From Merluccius polli (Eukaryota > Chordata > Actinopteri > Gadiformes > Merlucciidae): a stretch of DNA of 64,000 nucleotides. How positions within the stretch are numbered: position 1 is the stretch's first letter; each line of letters starts with the position of its first letter. The notes beneath the pieces were generated by a model, which worked only from the letters and a program-made list of their open reading frames with translations, was not told where the DNA came from and searched no databases. The position numbers were made by a program, and so were the translations under genes. The stretch lies in NCBI GenBank assembly GCA_030340625.1, contig JAOPHQ010006258.1, positions 327,001-391,000 on the forward strand, written 5' to 3'. This document shows positions 35,832 through 48,330 of this stretch, in pieces.

Positions 35832-37871
35832 CGCTAGATCAGTAGCGTGCGGTGAGCCTCAATTTCAGTGGGGCGAAGCTACCCGTGTGGCCGACCACGC
35901 CCACAATATGTTTTTTAATGTGTATTTTTGAGCTACATTAATAGATGCTAACTAAACTAATTATGAACAAAAATACCGAACGTGCTTTGAAGCTTTGAAC
36001 GTGTCAGCCGCAACACATGCATGATGTCGGGCGAATTAGTATGTGCAATGGAAACACCAACCAGGTCTGGAATCATCTTTAGCTCGAGCTGTATAATACA
36101 GTAACGAAGTGCATAGACCCCTTCTAGTGCAACGTCACAGAAATATGCGCACGCGTCTTGGGGTCAGAAAAACACCTACTCACATAGACTTCCACCAGAG
36201 CCTGTCGGGCCCGTTTGGTTGCAGTTCCACCAGAGCTCCACTGGGGGCGATCGCCTGTGAGTGCAGAATGAATGGGAGCAGATGGAGCTAGACGGCTAAA
36301 TGTGTCTCTTTCACCTGATTCTCATTGAAAAAACTCCGATTTGATTGTAGTTCTTACAAGTTCAACATAGGTTATAGATCGAAAGTTGAATGAACGAGTA
36401 CTTATGTCCTTTCGATTTCTTACAGGACGTGTTGTTATTGCCCATAACACACTAGCATTCTGCTAATGAACGCTGATTGGTCAGTGAAGGACTGATTACG
36501 ACCAGAGATCTGCTTGATGGCATCTTGGCATCCGAAGCGGGACCAGAACGTTATGGTGGACAATTTCGCCCAAGTTCTTTTTTTTTTAACACAGCTTCTT
36601 TTGGTTGCTGGCACTTTTATCTGCGTATCGTTATGTATGTACTGCTGTGTTGTCGATGCCTTGAGGGAAAGGGAGAGGCTTGCCGTAAAGCAGTATCTCT
36701 GGTCGTAAGATGAGTATGACGTCATTGACATTTTAAAATACTTTTTTAAAGCAAATAAGTGACTCTAAAAAATCTAACACCCAGCAATGTGTAATTTCTT
36801 TGCATCCCCTTTCAAAAGCAACATTCAAATTACTAGACAAAAAATTATATCCTGAGAAAAGTGGAGTTTGAGGGGTATAGCTCCATAGACCACCATTCAT
36901 TCTGCACTCGTCCTGTGAGCGCCCTCACATGGAACCAGAGGGGAACTGCAACAGTTCAGAACCCGGAAGTAAACCGAGAGTGGAACTTCTCTCCTTATTA
37001 GACATTCTCTGCTTCCACTAACGAAGTCCAAACAAAAAGTCTAAAATGCCGACCTGTAGCGCTGTTGGATGTGAACATAGGACCAGCAGTGGCGTTGACC
37101 AGATTAGGACATTGTCCACTGGTTTAAGAATAAATAAATAAACTTACCCCGCCATGCAGGTGCAGTTAGCCGTGTGAACGTAGCACTTCTCCTTGTTGTC
37201 GATCACCCATGCGTTGTACAACCATGTCTTCTTCCCTTGACGCTAATTAACCCAATCTATAATGGAAGCTGGGTCTGGCAAACTATCGCCGTCAGCCAAT
37301 ACCAATTTGTTGAGATATTATTCCCGGTCCTTAATCGGCAACGAGAGAGCATATTCGGAAATATTCTGAGGAGAATCGTTGACAGCCATGTACTTCACTT
37401 TGTTTTCTGACCCCATTAGGCGCGAAAAGACGTGTGCGCATTCTCGTGGCTTGGAATGTTTACAAACAATGAAAGGGTCTATCGGCGGAGTAATTCTAGT
37501 TGAGCATGGGGCGGATAAGTTGACGACCATATAGGACTCTATTAGCGCGGGCTGAAATCCCTATTGCAGCCTGCAGGGTTACGTGATGAACATACGGAGG
37601 AGCGCGACCGTTGAGTTGAACCGCCCCAACATTGAAAGATTACGCTCAAGTAGAATTGCCACCATCCAAAACTTGATGTCAACGTACCAAAAATAGTGTA
37701 AAGGTCTACAGAAACTATAGATAGTTAATGTGATGCAAATATTATTAGAAATAGATTCATGGAGCCGGAGCAAGGATTTTTGGAGGAACTATTTTTTTGG
37801 GAGCCTGCTCTTGCAAGTAGGTGGTTCGTCGCCCCACCTGCCCACATGAGCCGCACGCTACTGCGCTAGAT
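35832..37871. mobile_element. 2.0 kb DNA transposon with 8-bp duplication and THAP-like fragment
   Basis: Ends CAGTAGCGTGCGG (from 35840) and CCGCACGCTACTG (to 37863), with matching subterminal sequence (GTGGGGCGA), enclose 2,024 bp. Both sides carry the identical 8-mer CGCTAGAT (35832-35839, 37864-37871). Inside, 37046-37141 on the + strand reads MPTCSAVGCEHRTSSG..., the start of a THAP zinc finger (MPxCSAxGC), then a stop. Eight-bp duplications occur in both hAT and P elements; THAP domains are the DNA-binding module of P-type transposases. No catalytic domain is visible. The flanks read through as one older repeat. Confidence 0.85.
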
Positions 37872-37980
37872 GCCACTAGATTTTACACACTGTACCTTTA
37901 AATCAGCTTTCTGTGTGTGACAACCAGCCAACTGTTGATCATGTAATTGACTATGTAATTAATCAACTAGTTTGAGCAGC

Positions 37981-38014
37981 ATTTTTTTAGCCTGGCAAGC
38001 CAGGCTAAAAAAAT
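37981..38014. repeat. Perfect 34-bp palindrome with AA centre
   Basis: Two 16-base arms (ATTTTTTTAGCCTGGC and its exact complement) around AA. A further TAGGCTAGCATTTTTTAA lies at 38375-38392, so the palindrome may be one end of an approximately 400-bp interspersed element (37981-38392). Confidence 0.85.
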
Positions 38015-38505
38015 GAGATCAGAGCAACGAAGAAGGTGACGTAGTCAGAGAGACGGAAATTAGTCCATGGGGAAATGTTCCGTATGGTGGATTGTGGAAG
38101 AATAGTGAAATAAAATGTTAAATTCAAGTCTTGAAGAGTTGCGGCCAAAGCCGAGTCGAAAGACAACCGTTCGCCAGCAGCAGCAGCCATTGTTTACCTC
38201 TAACACAGAACCGTCGCAACTCTATCGTCATGGTACCCCGGCTTCCGACTCCGCCCCTCATGCTGTGATTGGTCTGACAGATTTTCTGTTTCCAGCACAG
38301 AAAGCCGATGGAGCAGTGCTAGACCCCCCTGGCTGCAAATTAAATTTGCTGCCGCTAGGGGCGTCTAGATTTCTAGGCTAGCATTTTTTAATTCTAAACA
38401 GAAATGTTGTGCCATGCAGATTAATAAGATACTATACTATACTCCAGTGACTCACCTACAACAATTCATACTTTAACATTATCAGCTTAGACATTAGACC
38501 ACCCT

Positions 38506-38605
38506 CTGTTCTCCAGTTGAGGTAAGCCTTAAAAAACTCAACCAATCACAGCTCTGTCTGTTCTCCAGTTGAGGTAGGCTTTGAGAAACTCAACCAATCA
38601 CAGCT
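38506..38605 (+). repeat. Two tandem copies of a 52-bp unit
   Basis: CTGTTCTCCAGTTGAGGTA...CTCAACCAATCACAGCT occurs at 38506 and again at 38558 with a few substitutions (AAGCCTTAAAAA versus GGCTTTGAGAA). Confidence 0.9.
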
Positions 38606-38748
38606 TTCTGTAGTTGTCCCCACCTTGATGATGCCATCATGCAATGGAAGCAGGTTGTTTTTGACCTCCTGGGGGCCCTAAGCCACATTCTGCCACATCC
38701 GCCCACAGACGACTTATCGAACCCCTTAATTAATTCTGAAATATTGCA

Positions 38749-38750
<2 letters not shown>

Positions 38751-38822
<72 letters not shown>
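38751..38822 (+). repeat. (AT)36 microsatellite
   Basis: Uninterrupted AT dinucleotide run. Long AT runs extrude as cruciforms readily; here it sits between two inverted GGGCCCTAAGCC-like segments (38671-38685 and 39029-39046). Confidence 0.95.
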
Positions 38823-38827
<5 letters not shown>

Positions 38828-39471
38828 TCCGCCAGAAAATGTTATCCATCCTCTTCCAATTCCCTACCAAAACCATTGTGGCTCCTAAAGGCTAAACAAT
38901 GTAGGGAGGTCTGGGGGAGTCGTCCCCCAGGATAATCTTTTGCATAATTGTTGCACAAAAGCTCCCATTTGAACACATTTTGAGATTGATCTAAGGATCA
39001 AAATCACTGAACAATTAAAAAATGGGGGCTTAGGGCCCCTAAGCCATCGCTTATACGGCTTATAGCTAGAAACAGCCCTTTTTGGAAGTGCTATTATCAT
39101 GGCACTGGCACGTTTTGTACACATCATTAACACCTAATCCAAACATCTTCACCATGGAAAAAAAGATTGTAGTGTGTCAACTTGTCCCTTAAATAACATC
39201 CTGCTGACTGTACTGACGAGGAAAAAGTACAAGCCAAAATTACAATTGCTAGAGTGCAAATGGTAGGAAGTCATGTTTTCATAAATAACATGGTGTCATT
39301 AAGCGGGTGCCCATAGAAGGTTGTTTGGAAAAGCCTGCAGAGATATAATAGACGCATCTCAAAGCAGCAAAGATGTCTGCCACCCGGGGGAGAATGAAAA
39401 AAGAAGGCATATCGTATGAGGAAGACAACTGGAAATATGAAAAATTCAAATGCACTCAATGCTCACCGAGA

Positions 39472-39830
39472 GACAGAGTGTGGGAGAGAGAGAGGTGCAG
39501 AGAGAGTGAGTGAGAGGAGGGGAGAGACAGAGAGAGAGAGAGAGAGAGGAGGAGGAAGAGGTACAAATAGAGATATAGGGAGAGGGGTGGAGGAGGAAGA
39601 GGAAAGTGAGACAGGTGAGAGAGGGGAAGAGAGAGGAGGGAGAGTAAAGAGAGAGAATGAGGGAGAGTGAGGGAGGGGGTGAGAGGGATAGGGGGAGAGA
39701 GGTGCAACGAGAATGGAGATGGGGGGGAGGAAGAGATTGTGGGAGAAAGATCATGGGAGAAAGAGAGATACGGGGAGGCAAATGGGAGGGAGTGAGAGAG
39801 GTGGGAGAGAGAGAGAGATTGAGAAACAAG
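39472..39830 (+). repeat. Imperfect GA-rich purine tract
   Basis: About 360 bp composed almost only of A and G on this strand (GAGAGAG, GGGAGAG and GGAGGA variants). Long Ser/Leu or Arg/Glu open frames on it are composition artefacts. Confidence 0.9.
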
Positions 39831-39878
39831 GATTTATACTCACTCCAGCCTTCCACTCACCATGTTTTATTGCAGCTA

Positions 39879-39909
<31 letters not shown>

Positions 39910-40052
39910 ACACACCACCCTCTTCACACACACCATCACTCATCAACCAGTATACAGTAGTGTGTGTATGTGTCTATGCGTGTAGTGTGCTCTTGGTTTA
40001 GTGTGCAGTATTGTTTTGTGTCTGATCGTGTCTTCCCAGGAGTGTGGCACGT

Positions 40053-40087
40053 GTGTGTGTGTGTGTGTGTGACATGGCCTTGAGGAC

Positions 40088-40131
<44 letters not shown>
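40053..40131 (+). repeat. Two (GT)n runs
   Basis: GT runs at 40053-40071 and 40091-40131, separated by a 19-base non-repeat. Confidence 0.93.
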
Positions 40132-40135
<4 letters not shown>

Positions 40136-40645
40136 AGTAGTCCTTCACATTGATCAGCATGTCATTCTCCCTCCCACTGCATTCTAAAGGTCAAGGAGAA
40201 TATGTTAGATTGGACCCTATGTTTGTCATTGCGGTGTGGCCAGGCTATTCCCTTTAGCAGGCTGCGTGTCCATCCAGTCTGACCACACAGGCAGGGTCAA
40301 GCTGCAACACTGCGCTGTGTAACACAGCTGATGAATAATTATATTCTCCATCACGCACCTGAGCCGCTGAGCAACCATCACCACCCTCACCGCCACAATG
40401 ATCACCACCATTGTTGTAGTTGCTATAGTTACGAAGCACTGTGAAAAAGAAGCATTGTGAAAAAGAAAAACATTTTTAACCATTGAAAGTAAAAGGTGTG
40501 TTTGTGAGTGGTCAATGTTACTGTGTGTGCGTTTGTGAAAGATTTATCATCATGAGATTTATCAGATTAATGCCTGTGATGATTTTTTACAGTAGGCCTA
40601 ATGACCACATCACACTCCGTATAATCACACCATATGCTGCATATT

Positions 40646-40648
<3 letters not shown>

Positions 40649-40734
<86 letters not shown>
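40649..40734 (+). repeat. (CA)43 microsatellite
   Basis: Uninterrupted CA dinucleotides over 86 bases. Confidence 0.96.
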
Positions 40735-40738
<4 letters not shown>

Positions 40739-41589
40739 CACTCCTGAATGACCCCCCCCCCATCTTGTTGATTGGCTGAGGGTTATGAGTGAGCTATGAC
40801 CGATCAGCACGTCGCCCTCCAAGCTAGTTAGCGTTAGCTAAGGAAGTGGCCGGACCAGAGACACACTCAATGATAGAATATATGTTCTCACGTAATAAAA
40901 AAATCAAGGACAGCATGTAAGAGAAGACGCGATCCAAGCAAGGATATGAAAAGTGATCCATGCATGAACTCCATACTGGATTGGAGAAGAGCGAGGTAGA
41001 GATCCCACTTTGTGACGCCTGGGTTGAATACTATCAGACACCATGTCCATTTGTTTTTTTTCTCAATAACGGCCTTAGAGAGGAAGAAAAAACAAACACG
41101 ATGTCGAGTTGACTACTCTGTGATCATCGTGGAGATACTCTCGGGAGACGCGAGGGGTTGATGCTAGAACCAGAGGTCATCTGATTTGCTAAAGTTCACA
41201 TTCTGCCTCATGGTACCCAGCCTCAGCAGCTGTTGGTTTGTTGTTGCTGTGGTGGCTTTATCGCCCCAAGCAGGTCCTCTGACCTCTGTACTCTGCATGA
41301 ATTATGTTGCCAATGTCATTCCTGCTCTGACATATGCTTGCTTTGCAGTGTTTTAGACCAGAAAACAACCCAATGTAAAAACAACATGTATGCATATTAT
41401 TGTTAATTACATTCTATTCTACTCCAGTCTGTGTATTCTCCATGTCTCCTTTAATGGTTGGTTACTTGTTAGTTACACGACACAGGGACACTGAGGATCA
41501 GTGAAGACTGAAATAGCCAAACTCCTTTATAACCCACAGAGATCCGTTCAAGCAAATACAGCCAGACACCAGCCATCTCTCCTCGAACT

Positions 41590-41786
<197 letters not shown>

Positions 41787-43283
41787 TTTGTAAATAAAAT
41801 ATATTGATTTTAAGCAGGTGATGTAATCATTTCTCATCTCCTTTGTTTCACATCTAATGGGCTGTGTGAGAAACGCATGTGTGTGAGTGGATTTGCCTGA
41901 GTGGATCAGTCTGTGTGTGTGTGTGTGTGTGTGCGATGCTTCAATCTCCATTAAGCGGGTTGAATTGTAAAATCGTTCACCATGACTTACCTGGATTGAA
42001 AACAACACATTGTTTTAGTTAATGCACATCAATCTCTTTTGACCGATCCAAGATGGCAAAACGTATGTGTTTCTGATATTTTTGAGGTGAATACATATTT
42101 TTACACCTGCACATAGTAGTATACATTTTTGTAATTCAATGACAAGGGCTACAGGTCAACACCACGCTTAAAAAGAGGTACAATAGCAGGAGTGCAGCAC
42201 AACCACTGTAGTTACTTCTAGACACTTCACACACTGTACTGTAACACATTAGTATGTTTAAATTGGGTCAGCCATCCAGTTGTTCAGGGAAGATCTCACT
42301 TTCAAGTGCTCCTCCAAGAACCTGAGGGAATGGAGATTACCAGGCAGACCGAGACATCAATACCAGGCACTGTTCATTTGCAGATGGCAGAGGGCAATTC
42401 CTGCCACGGCCCCTGAGAAGTATTTTCACCTAGATTCAGCCACTTGGAGCCGGTGGGACATCACAGGTGCCTGGAAACAGCGTTGGGTCGAACACTCTGA
42501 CCGCCCTGATGTTGTGCTACAGAGTAAATCCGCATGACCGGGGAGATAGCCATGATGATGTAGTCAGCAAAGGTTCGCTGGTCGCCAATGAGGTCACCGA
42601 TGATTACTCCCAAGGTTTTTAGCTGATGCGGGCAGGCAGCGCTATCGACAGAGGCCTGAGAAGGAAGGCTTTGCGGTGTAGAATCGATGGGATTATTCCC
42701 TGGGATTGAATGAGTGTAATTGGAGGTGGTGGTGACCGCTGTGTTCTCGAGGGGTTAGGGTGGTAGAGATGGGTGTTGCCAGAGTAACCATACAACTGGA
42801 TGATCGGCTGCGGTAGCCATTGTAAGATGTGATAGTAGTGCTGTCAGGATTTTGGTCCTAAATGTAGGCAGGGGTTGAGTTAAGAGCAGGAGGCAAAACA
42901 AATAAATGTACCAACTAATTACAAACCCAATCTCTCCTCATTTGTAACTAAATGAGAAATTTCAGAATTCAGACATTGTTATGCATAGAAAACCCATTTC
43001 AAAACGGTTGTATTTGAAATGAAACACATGCAACCTTGAATGAAGGTAGTCTGTAGCTTTGAAGATTATTATTCCCATGCAGCGACAGCAGGGTCAGGTG
43101 TGGTGGCGATGACGCGCTGCATGTATAAATTATACTCTATCCACTGTGGCCCGCGGCAAGGTCTTATTATTGTATACAACTTTATATGTAAAGTTACTCA
43201 ACTTTATACATAAAGAAGAGCTTCAACTGAGTGTATCACACAGCATAGTGCTGTGCTACCAAGGTTGCGGTGGGTGTTATTTG

Positions 43284-43285
<2 letters not shown>

Positions 43286-43335
<50 letters not shown>
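43286..43335 (+). repeat. (TG)25 microsatellite
   Basis: Uninterrupted TG run; a second GT run lies at 43564-43590. Confidence 0.95.
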
Positions 43336-43337
<2 letters not shown>

Positions 43338-43559
43338 TAACAGAGAAATCCATAGAAATCCATATATTGAAAAAACATGTACCACTGCTTGTATTTTTCT
43401 ATGTGCTTTTGCATAGAAAATATTGACTGTGGCAACAGCTCTTTTTTTGCACACACAAGTACGCACGCAAGCACGCACAAATGCACACACACACACACAT
43501 AATCCAACACTATTTCTGTGGCTACATGAATATGCCCACATTGTGTTTATGTTTATATT

Positions 43560-43590
<31 letters not shown>

Positions 43591-44488
43591 AGCTCTGTGC
43601 GGCAAAGTGCCCAGCAGCCCAGGATGTCTCCCCAGTTTATGCTAGACTGGCTGACCTAGCGAGCGCCCTGAAGCTATAGTCACATGACTGCTGCCTTAGC
43701 CAGTCGCATGGGACCCTGCGACAGAGGAGCCATCCGACCGCCTTATGCCTGGTTGTGTTGCTGTGTTTGTGCATCTGTGTTTGTACGTCTCTGTTTGTGC
43801 ATCGGCGTGCATGCAGAACTACAGTGACATCACAACTTTGTTTCTTTGTGGGTTTTTTTTCTTTTTTTGGTATGTAATTGCCGCTTCAGTGTGCCAGATA
43901 ATAATAATGTTTGCTTTATTTTAGACTTTTATCTATTAAACTATTTACTCTATTAAACATTATTATTATGAAAAATTATGAGAAAAAGAAAATGTAATCC
44001 GGTACTTGACTTGACAGCGTTCAATGTTCTTGTTGTTCTATTTATACCAGCACTTCCTACATTATGGATTGAGTGCTGTCAAGTAGAATGCAGAAAGCAG
44101 CAGTTGTAAGAGTAATGGCCCATGTAATAGATTGATCAATTTCATATCATATTAGGCACGGTAGCGGACACATTGGTAACTTGATATGTCACTGTCTGTT
44201 TATGAACAAAAACTATGGAATGGGTACAGAGTGGAAAAAATTGAGTAAATCACAAATGGGTTCCCTCTTCCACAGACTAGTTTGTAATTGGCTATTAGAT
44301 CAATTGATAAGGTTTGTAGCCACATATTATGAAACAAATGAAGCCAAATCATGGTCTTGTTTTAACACCAACTCTTCTCATATTGTCACTCTATTCTTCT
44401 CTATCTGTACTTCTCTGTCCTTTCCTTACCAATATTTTCAATTGGTAAAAAACGCGTAAACTATGCAACCCTGCAAGTGGCCGTGTGT

Positions 44489-44802
44489 ATTCAGTGCAGG
44501 GCTGCAGCCATTAGTCGATTCATCGATTAGTCAATCGACAGAAAATCGAATCGATTTATCATTATATAAGTACAAATACCAAACATTTGCTGCTTGATGC
44601 TTTAGAAATTCAAATGTTTGGTTCATGCATCATTACAAAATTAATATTTTAGTTTTTCTTTAGGACTTTGAACTCAGGTAACTTTGAATTTGAAATGATT
44701 TATGATATTTTCTAGACTAAATGATGAATCAATTAACCGTAAAAAATATCATTAGCTTAATAGACTACTAAATTAGTCGTTAGCTGGAGCCCTAATTCAG
44801 TG
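44489..44802. mobile_element. hAT-like MITE, family A copy 2
   Basis: 298 bp (44497-44794) with ends CAGGGCTGCAGCC and GGAGCCCTA, flanked by a perfect 8-bp duplication ATTCAGTG (44489-44496, 44795-44802). It shares TTAGTCGATT...CGATTAG and ACAAATACCAAACATTTG with the copy at 20270, so both descend from one family. Confidence 0.88.
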
Positions 44803-45217
44803 AGCAGGGCGTTCAGTCGGTACTGAGCTGAAACGTGCATAAAGGAGCATCTGAGGCGAGCTAGTGATGTTGTTATTATTAGTAGCCCGGGCCTGAGACC
44901 CACTGACCCGTGGCATCAAACACAAGGCCACACTGGACCACTGCCTGCATCTTGCTGCCTCACAGCTGATGATTGCACAGCTGATTCAAATGTTTGAACT
45001 GGGTGTCTCCGGCGCATCATGTCACTTATTGTCAAAGTCAAAGTGTTTTATTTAGCAAATGCACAGTATGACACAGGGTCATTCTGAGCCGTAAAATGCT
45101 TAGAACATGGCAGCAACAACTACGTAGTAGGAGTAGGCATAGGCACATATGAAATGGTTTAATATGGAGCCATGGTCAGTGGGACGTCCTACGGCACACC
45201 CGATGTTGAGGACGGTG

Positions 45218-47216
45218 AACTGATATGGGGTCAGAACAGTCTCATTAATAATGAATGCACAGAGAAGGATTCACAAATGTATTTTGTGATTTATATATAA
45301 ATTACTCTCTTCTCACAAATACATTTCAATGCACACACAAATGGATTTCGTTATGTATAAATGTAAAATAAATCCATAAACAAAAATAAGTTTCACAAAC
45401 ACATTTCTGATCCACACACAAATGTGTCTTGTTTAAAATAAATGTAATATAAATCCATAAATATATGAATTTTAAAAAAATATTTGCAATTTTCATCAAA
45501 AATGTATTTGGATGTTGTTACATTTATATACAAACTGTTAAACTTGAATTTACAAGACGCTTTTCATTTGTGAACTTGTTTGCATTTGTGTGTGAACTGG
45601 TCTGTATTTATTTGTGGATTTTTGAGACTCCCCTGACACGGCTGGATTCACAAATGCATTTTTTTCAACAAGGAACTTCCTGTAGCCAATCAGATGCCGC
45701 CTTAGTTTTCAGCCAATCACATGACTGCAGTCCAACGAGGGGTACCTCACCATGGCCAGAGCACAGCATTTTCTCTGCGCATTTTGCGTTACTTTTCGGT
45801 AAAATAAAAAAAAGAAAGATCCGGACTTGAGCTTTCTTCCACTTGAGTTCAGCCTCAACATGGCGTCTGGGAATGGCAATCACGATTTAAGTGACACTTG
45901 AATCGGCATTACCAGACGCTATGTTGAGGCTGAACTCTGTGCGTTCACATCAGAAGCGATCGATTGCGTGGATCCCAGGGAACACCGGCACTTTGGTTCC
46001 TACTGTACTTTTTTGGTTCCTACTGTACATCAAAATGTCGACTGAAAAGTTAATCGCGGTTGTGGCTGGGCACCCGCTGTTGTACGATCCAATACAATAC
46101 CGTAATAATCAGCTTAAATATCATTTTTACAAGCACACGCACGAAGCGGGCCGCCTATTAACGGCATGGACCAAGCGGTTCTGGACCAGGAAGGAGACAT
46201 GAACACTTTTAATAATCGTATTTACCGTATACCTGCACACAACTTTATTTAAAAGCAATCAAATGTAAAACATGTGTTTGTAGTATTGTGGTGTCCGGTG
46301 CGTGTGGATGTGCGGCTCCTCCGGCGGAGCGGTTCATGTTAATAGCGGAGTCCGGGAGGGTTCACCTTCACGGCGTAGTTACGAGGGATGTGCGACTATC
46401 GTTTATCAAACAAGCAAAACCGTCTCTGCAATATGGCCAAAGTGTGTGGAGTTCACTCTTTGATATGTACTAAAAGCATACGGCTCCTTTGTGTCTGCAA
46501 AATTGAATTGTACGTTATGAGCGACAAAAGCGAACAGAAATATTCGCAGCGAATCTTTATGAGCGTCTTTGCAGCGCAATTCGCTTCTGATGTGAACGCA
46601 CAGTTACCGTCCGATAACTCTTCTTTTTTTTTTTTTTTTTTTTTACCGAAAAGTAACGCAAAATGCGCAGAGAAAATGCTGTGCGCTGGCCATGCTGAGG
46701 TACCCCTCGTGGGATTGTAGTCATGTGATTGGCTGAAAACTAAGGCGGCATCTGATTGGCTACAGAGAGTTCCTTGGTGAAAAAAATGCATTTGTGAATC
46801 CAGCCGTGTCAGGGGAGTCTCAAAAATCCACAAATAAATACAGACCAGTTCACACACAAATGCAAACAAGTTCACAAATGAAAAACGTCTTGTAAATTCA
46901 AGTTTAACAGTTTGTATATAAATGTAACAACATTCAAATACATTTTTGAAGAAAATATGTAATTAATATATTTATGGATTTATATTACATTTATTTAAAA
47001 CAAGATACATTTGTGTGTGTGGATCAGAAATGTGTTTGTGAAACTTATTTTTGTTTATGGATTTATTTTACATTTATACATGCCGAAATCCATTTGTGTG
47101 TGCGTTGAAATGTATTTGTGAGAAGAGAGTAATTTATATATAAATCACAAAATACATTTGTGAATCCTTCTCTGTGCATTCATTATTTATGAGACTGTTC
47201 TGACCCCATAAACTGA
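45218..47216. mobile_element. 2.0 kb element with about 730-bp inverted arms and a MADF-like fragment
   Basis: The left arm (from TATGGGGTCAGAACAGTC at 45224) and the right arm (ending GACTGTTCTGACCCCATA at 47210) are near-identical inverted copies. They can be followed inward to about 45955 and 46590, where TGTGCGTTCACATCAGAAGCG faces CGCTTCTGATGTGAACGCAC. The direct repeat AACTGA borders both sides. In the 530-bp centre, 46035 on the + strand starts MSTEKLIAVVAGHPLLYDPI, which looks like the first helices of a MADF DNA-binding domain. No transposase catalytic domain is present. The superfamily is undetermined. Confidence 0.8.
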
Positions 47217-47929
47217 AGCCATGTTGTCTTGTGGGGTTTCTACTCGGCCCTAGATGAGAGATGATTCACCCATTGGGGATAAGGAAGAGGTTGTTTTTCG
47301 TACCATTCACACATTTTGCAGATGGAAAGGTGAAAATAACCGTTCCGATGTGTCACAAATTGAACTGAACTGAGCTAGACTGTTTGGTGGAAATGAGGCT
47401 GATGCAAACAGAGAGACACGTTACAGCGTGGACAAGAGAAGGAGCCAAGTGGTCTAAACGTATAGCAAGATGAAAAAGATGAGGTATAAATAGCTATAGG
47501 GAAAGCAATCAACATAAGAATGAATATATGAATACATGAGTAACTACAGTAATGGTGGAATTTGTTTGACTCTGGCCAGAGTTTCAAAGGGATATATTTG
47601 CAGTTTGCTTTTTTAAATGGGACAATAAAATGACCAATCTTTATTCCAGTTACAATGAACATTTCCAGTTTCCGATTTGCTTTCAGTTGACCAATTCTAT
47701 TACGCTGAAGTGGCCCTTCGGGTCTTGTAACAGAACATTGTTGTTTGCAGTGCTCTTAACATCCTCAATGCATTGAAATGGGTACAAACACAAGAGGACT
47801 TGAATACTAACTCATCCAGGATAGATAAACTCCTTCAGCCAAACACCATTGAAATGTGCCTTAAAAAAACAACCTAAATAATGTCATTAAAATATACCAA
47901 TACTTACTTAGACATTAAACATTGCCTAC

Positions 47930-48330
47930 TGATTTTGATCTGTGTACGTTTTTATTTTTGATGAAAACCTCAATTTCCCTTTTATTATTCTGCTTCTGTG
48001 GCCTTTGGTACTGGCTAATCCTCCCAATTCCTCTGCAATATTTTTTATTATGAGCGCATTTTTCCATTTATCCATAAGCCATTTCCACAATATGATGTGT
48101 TAAGCCTTTATATACCCTTTCATCTCCCTCGCTGCAAAATAATGCTCTAATCATAATCTGTCTAAAGCAAATAGCGCTTGTCTGATTATGAGATTTAATG
48201 TTCTGTAAACATTTCATTCTGCTGGCTTTTCACAGATTCTGGTTGAAAGCCAAAGTATTTCCCCTAATTGATTAGAGCTACATTTTATGACAATTATACA
48301 TTGAATTTGTAAAAGTTCAAGCTAACGTCT
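47930..48330 (+). promoter_or_regulatory. AT-rich non-repetitive block, possible conserved non-coding element
   Basis: Within a repeat-loaded intron this stretch is free of microsatellites and transposon ends. It contains homeodomain-like cores such as CTAATTGATTAG (48264-48275) and AATCATAATC. Such blocks often turn out to be conserved enhancers. This is only a guess from composition. Confidence 0.25.
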
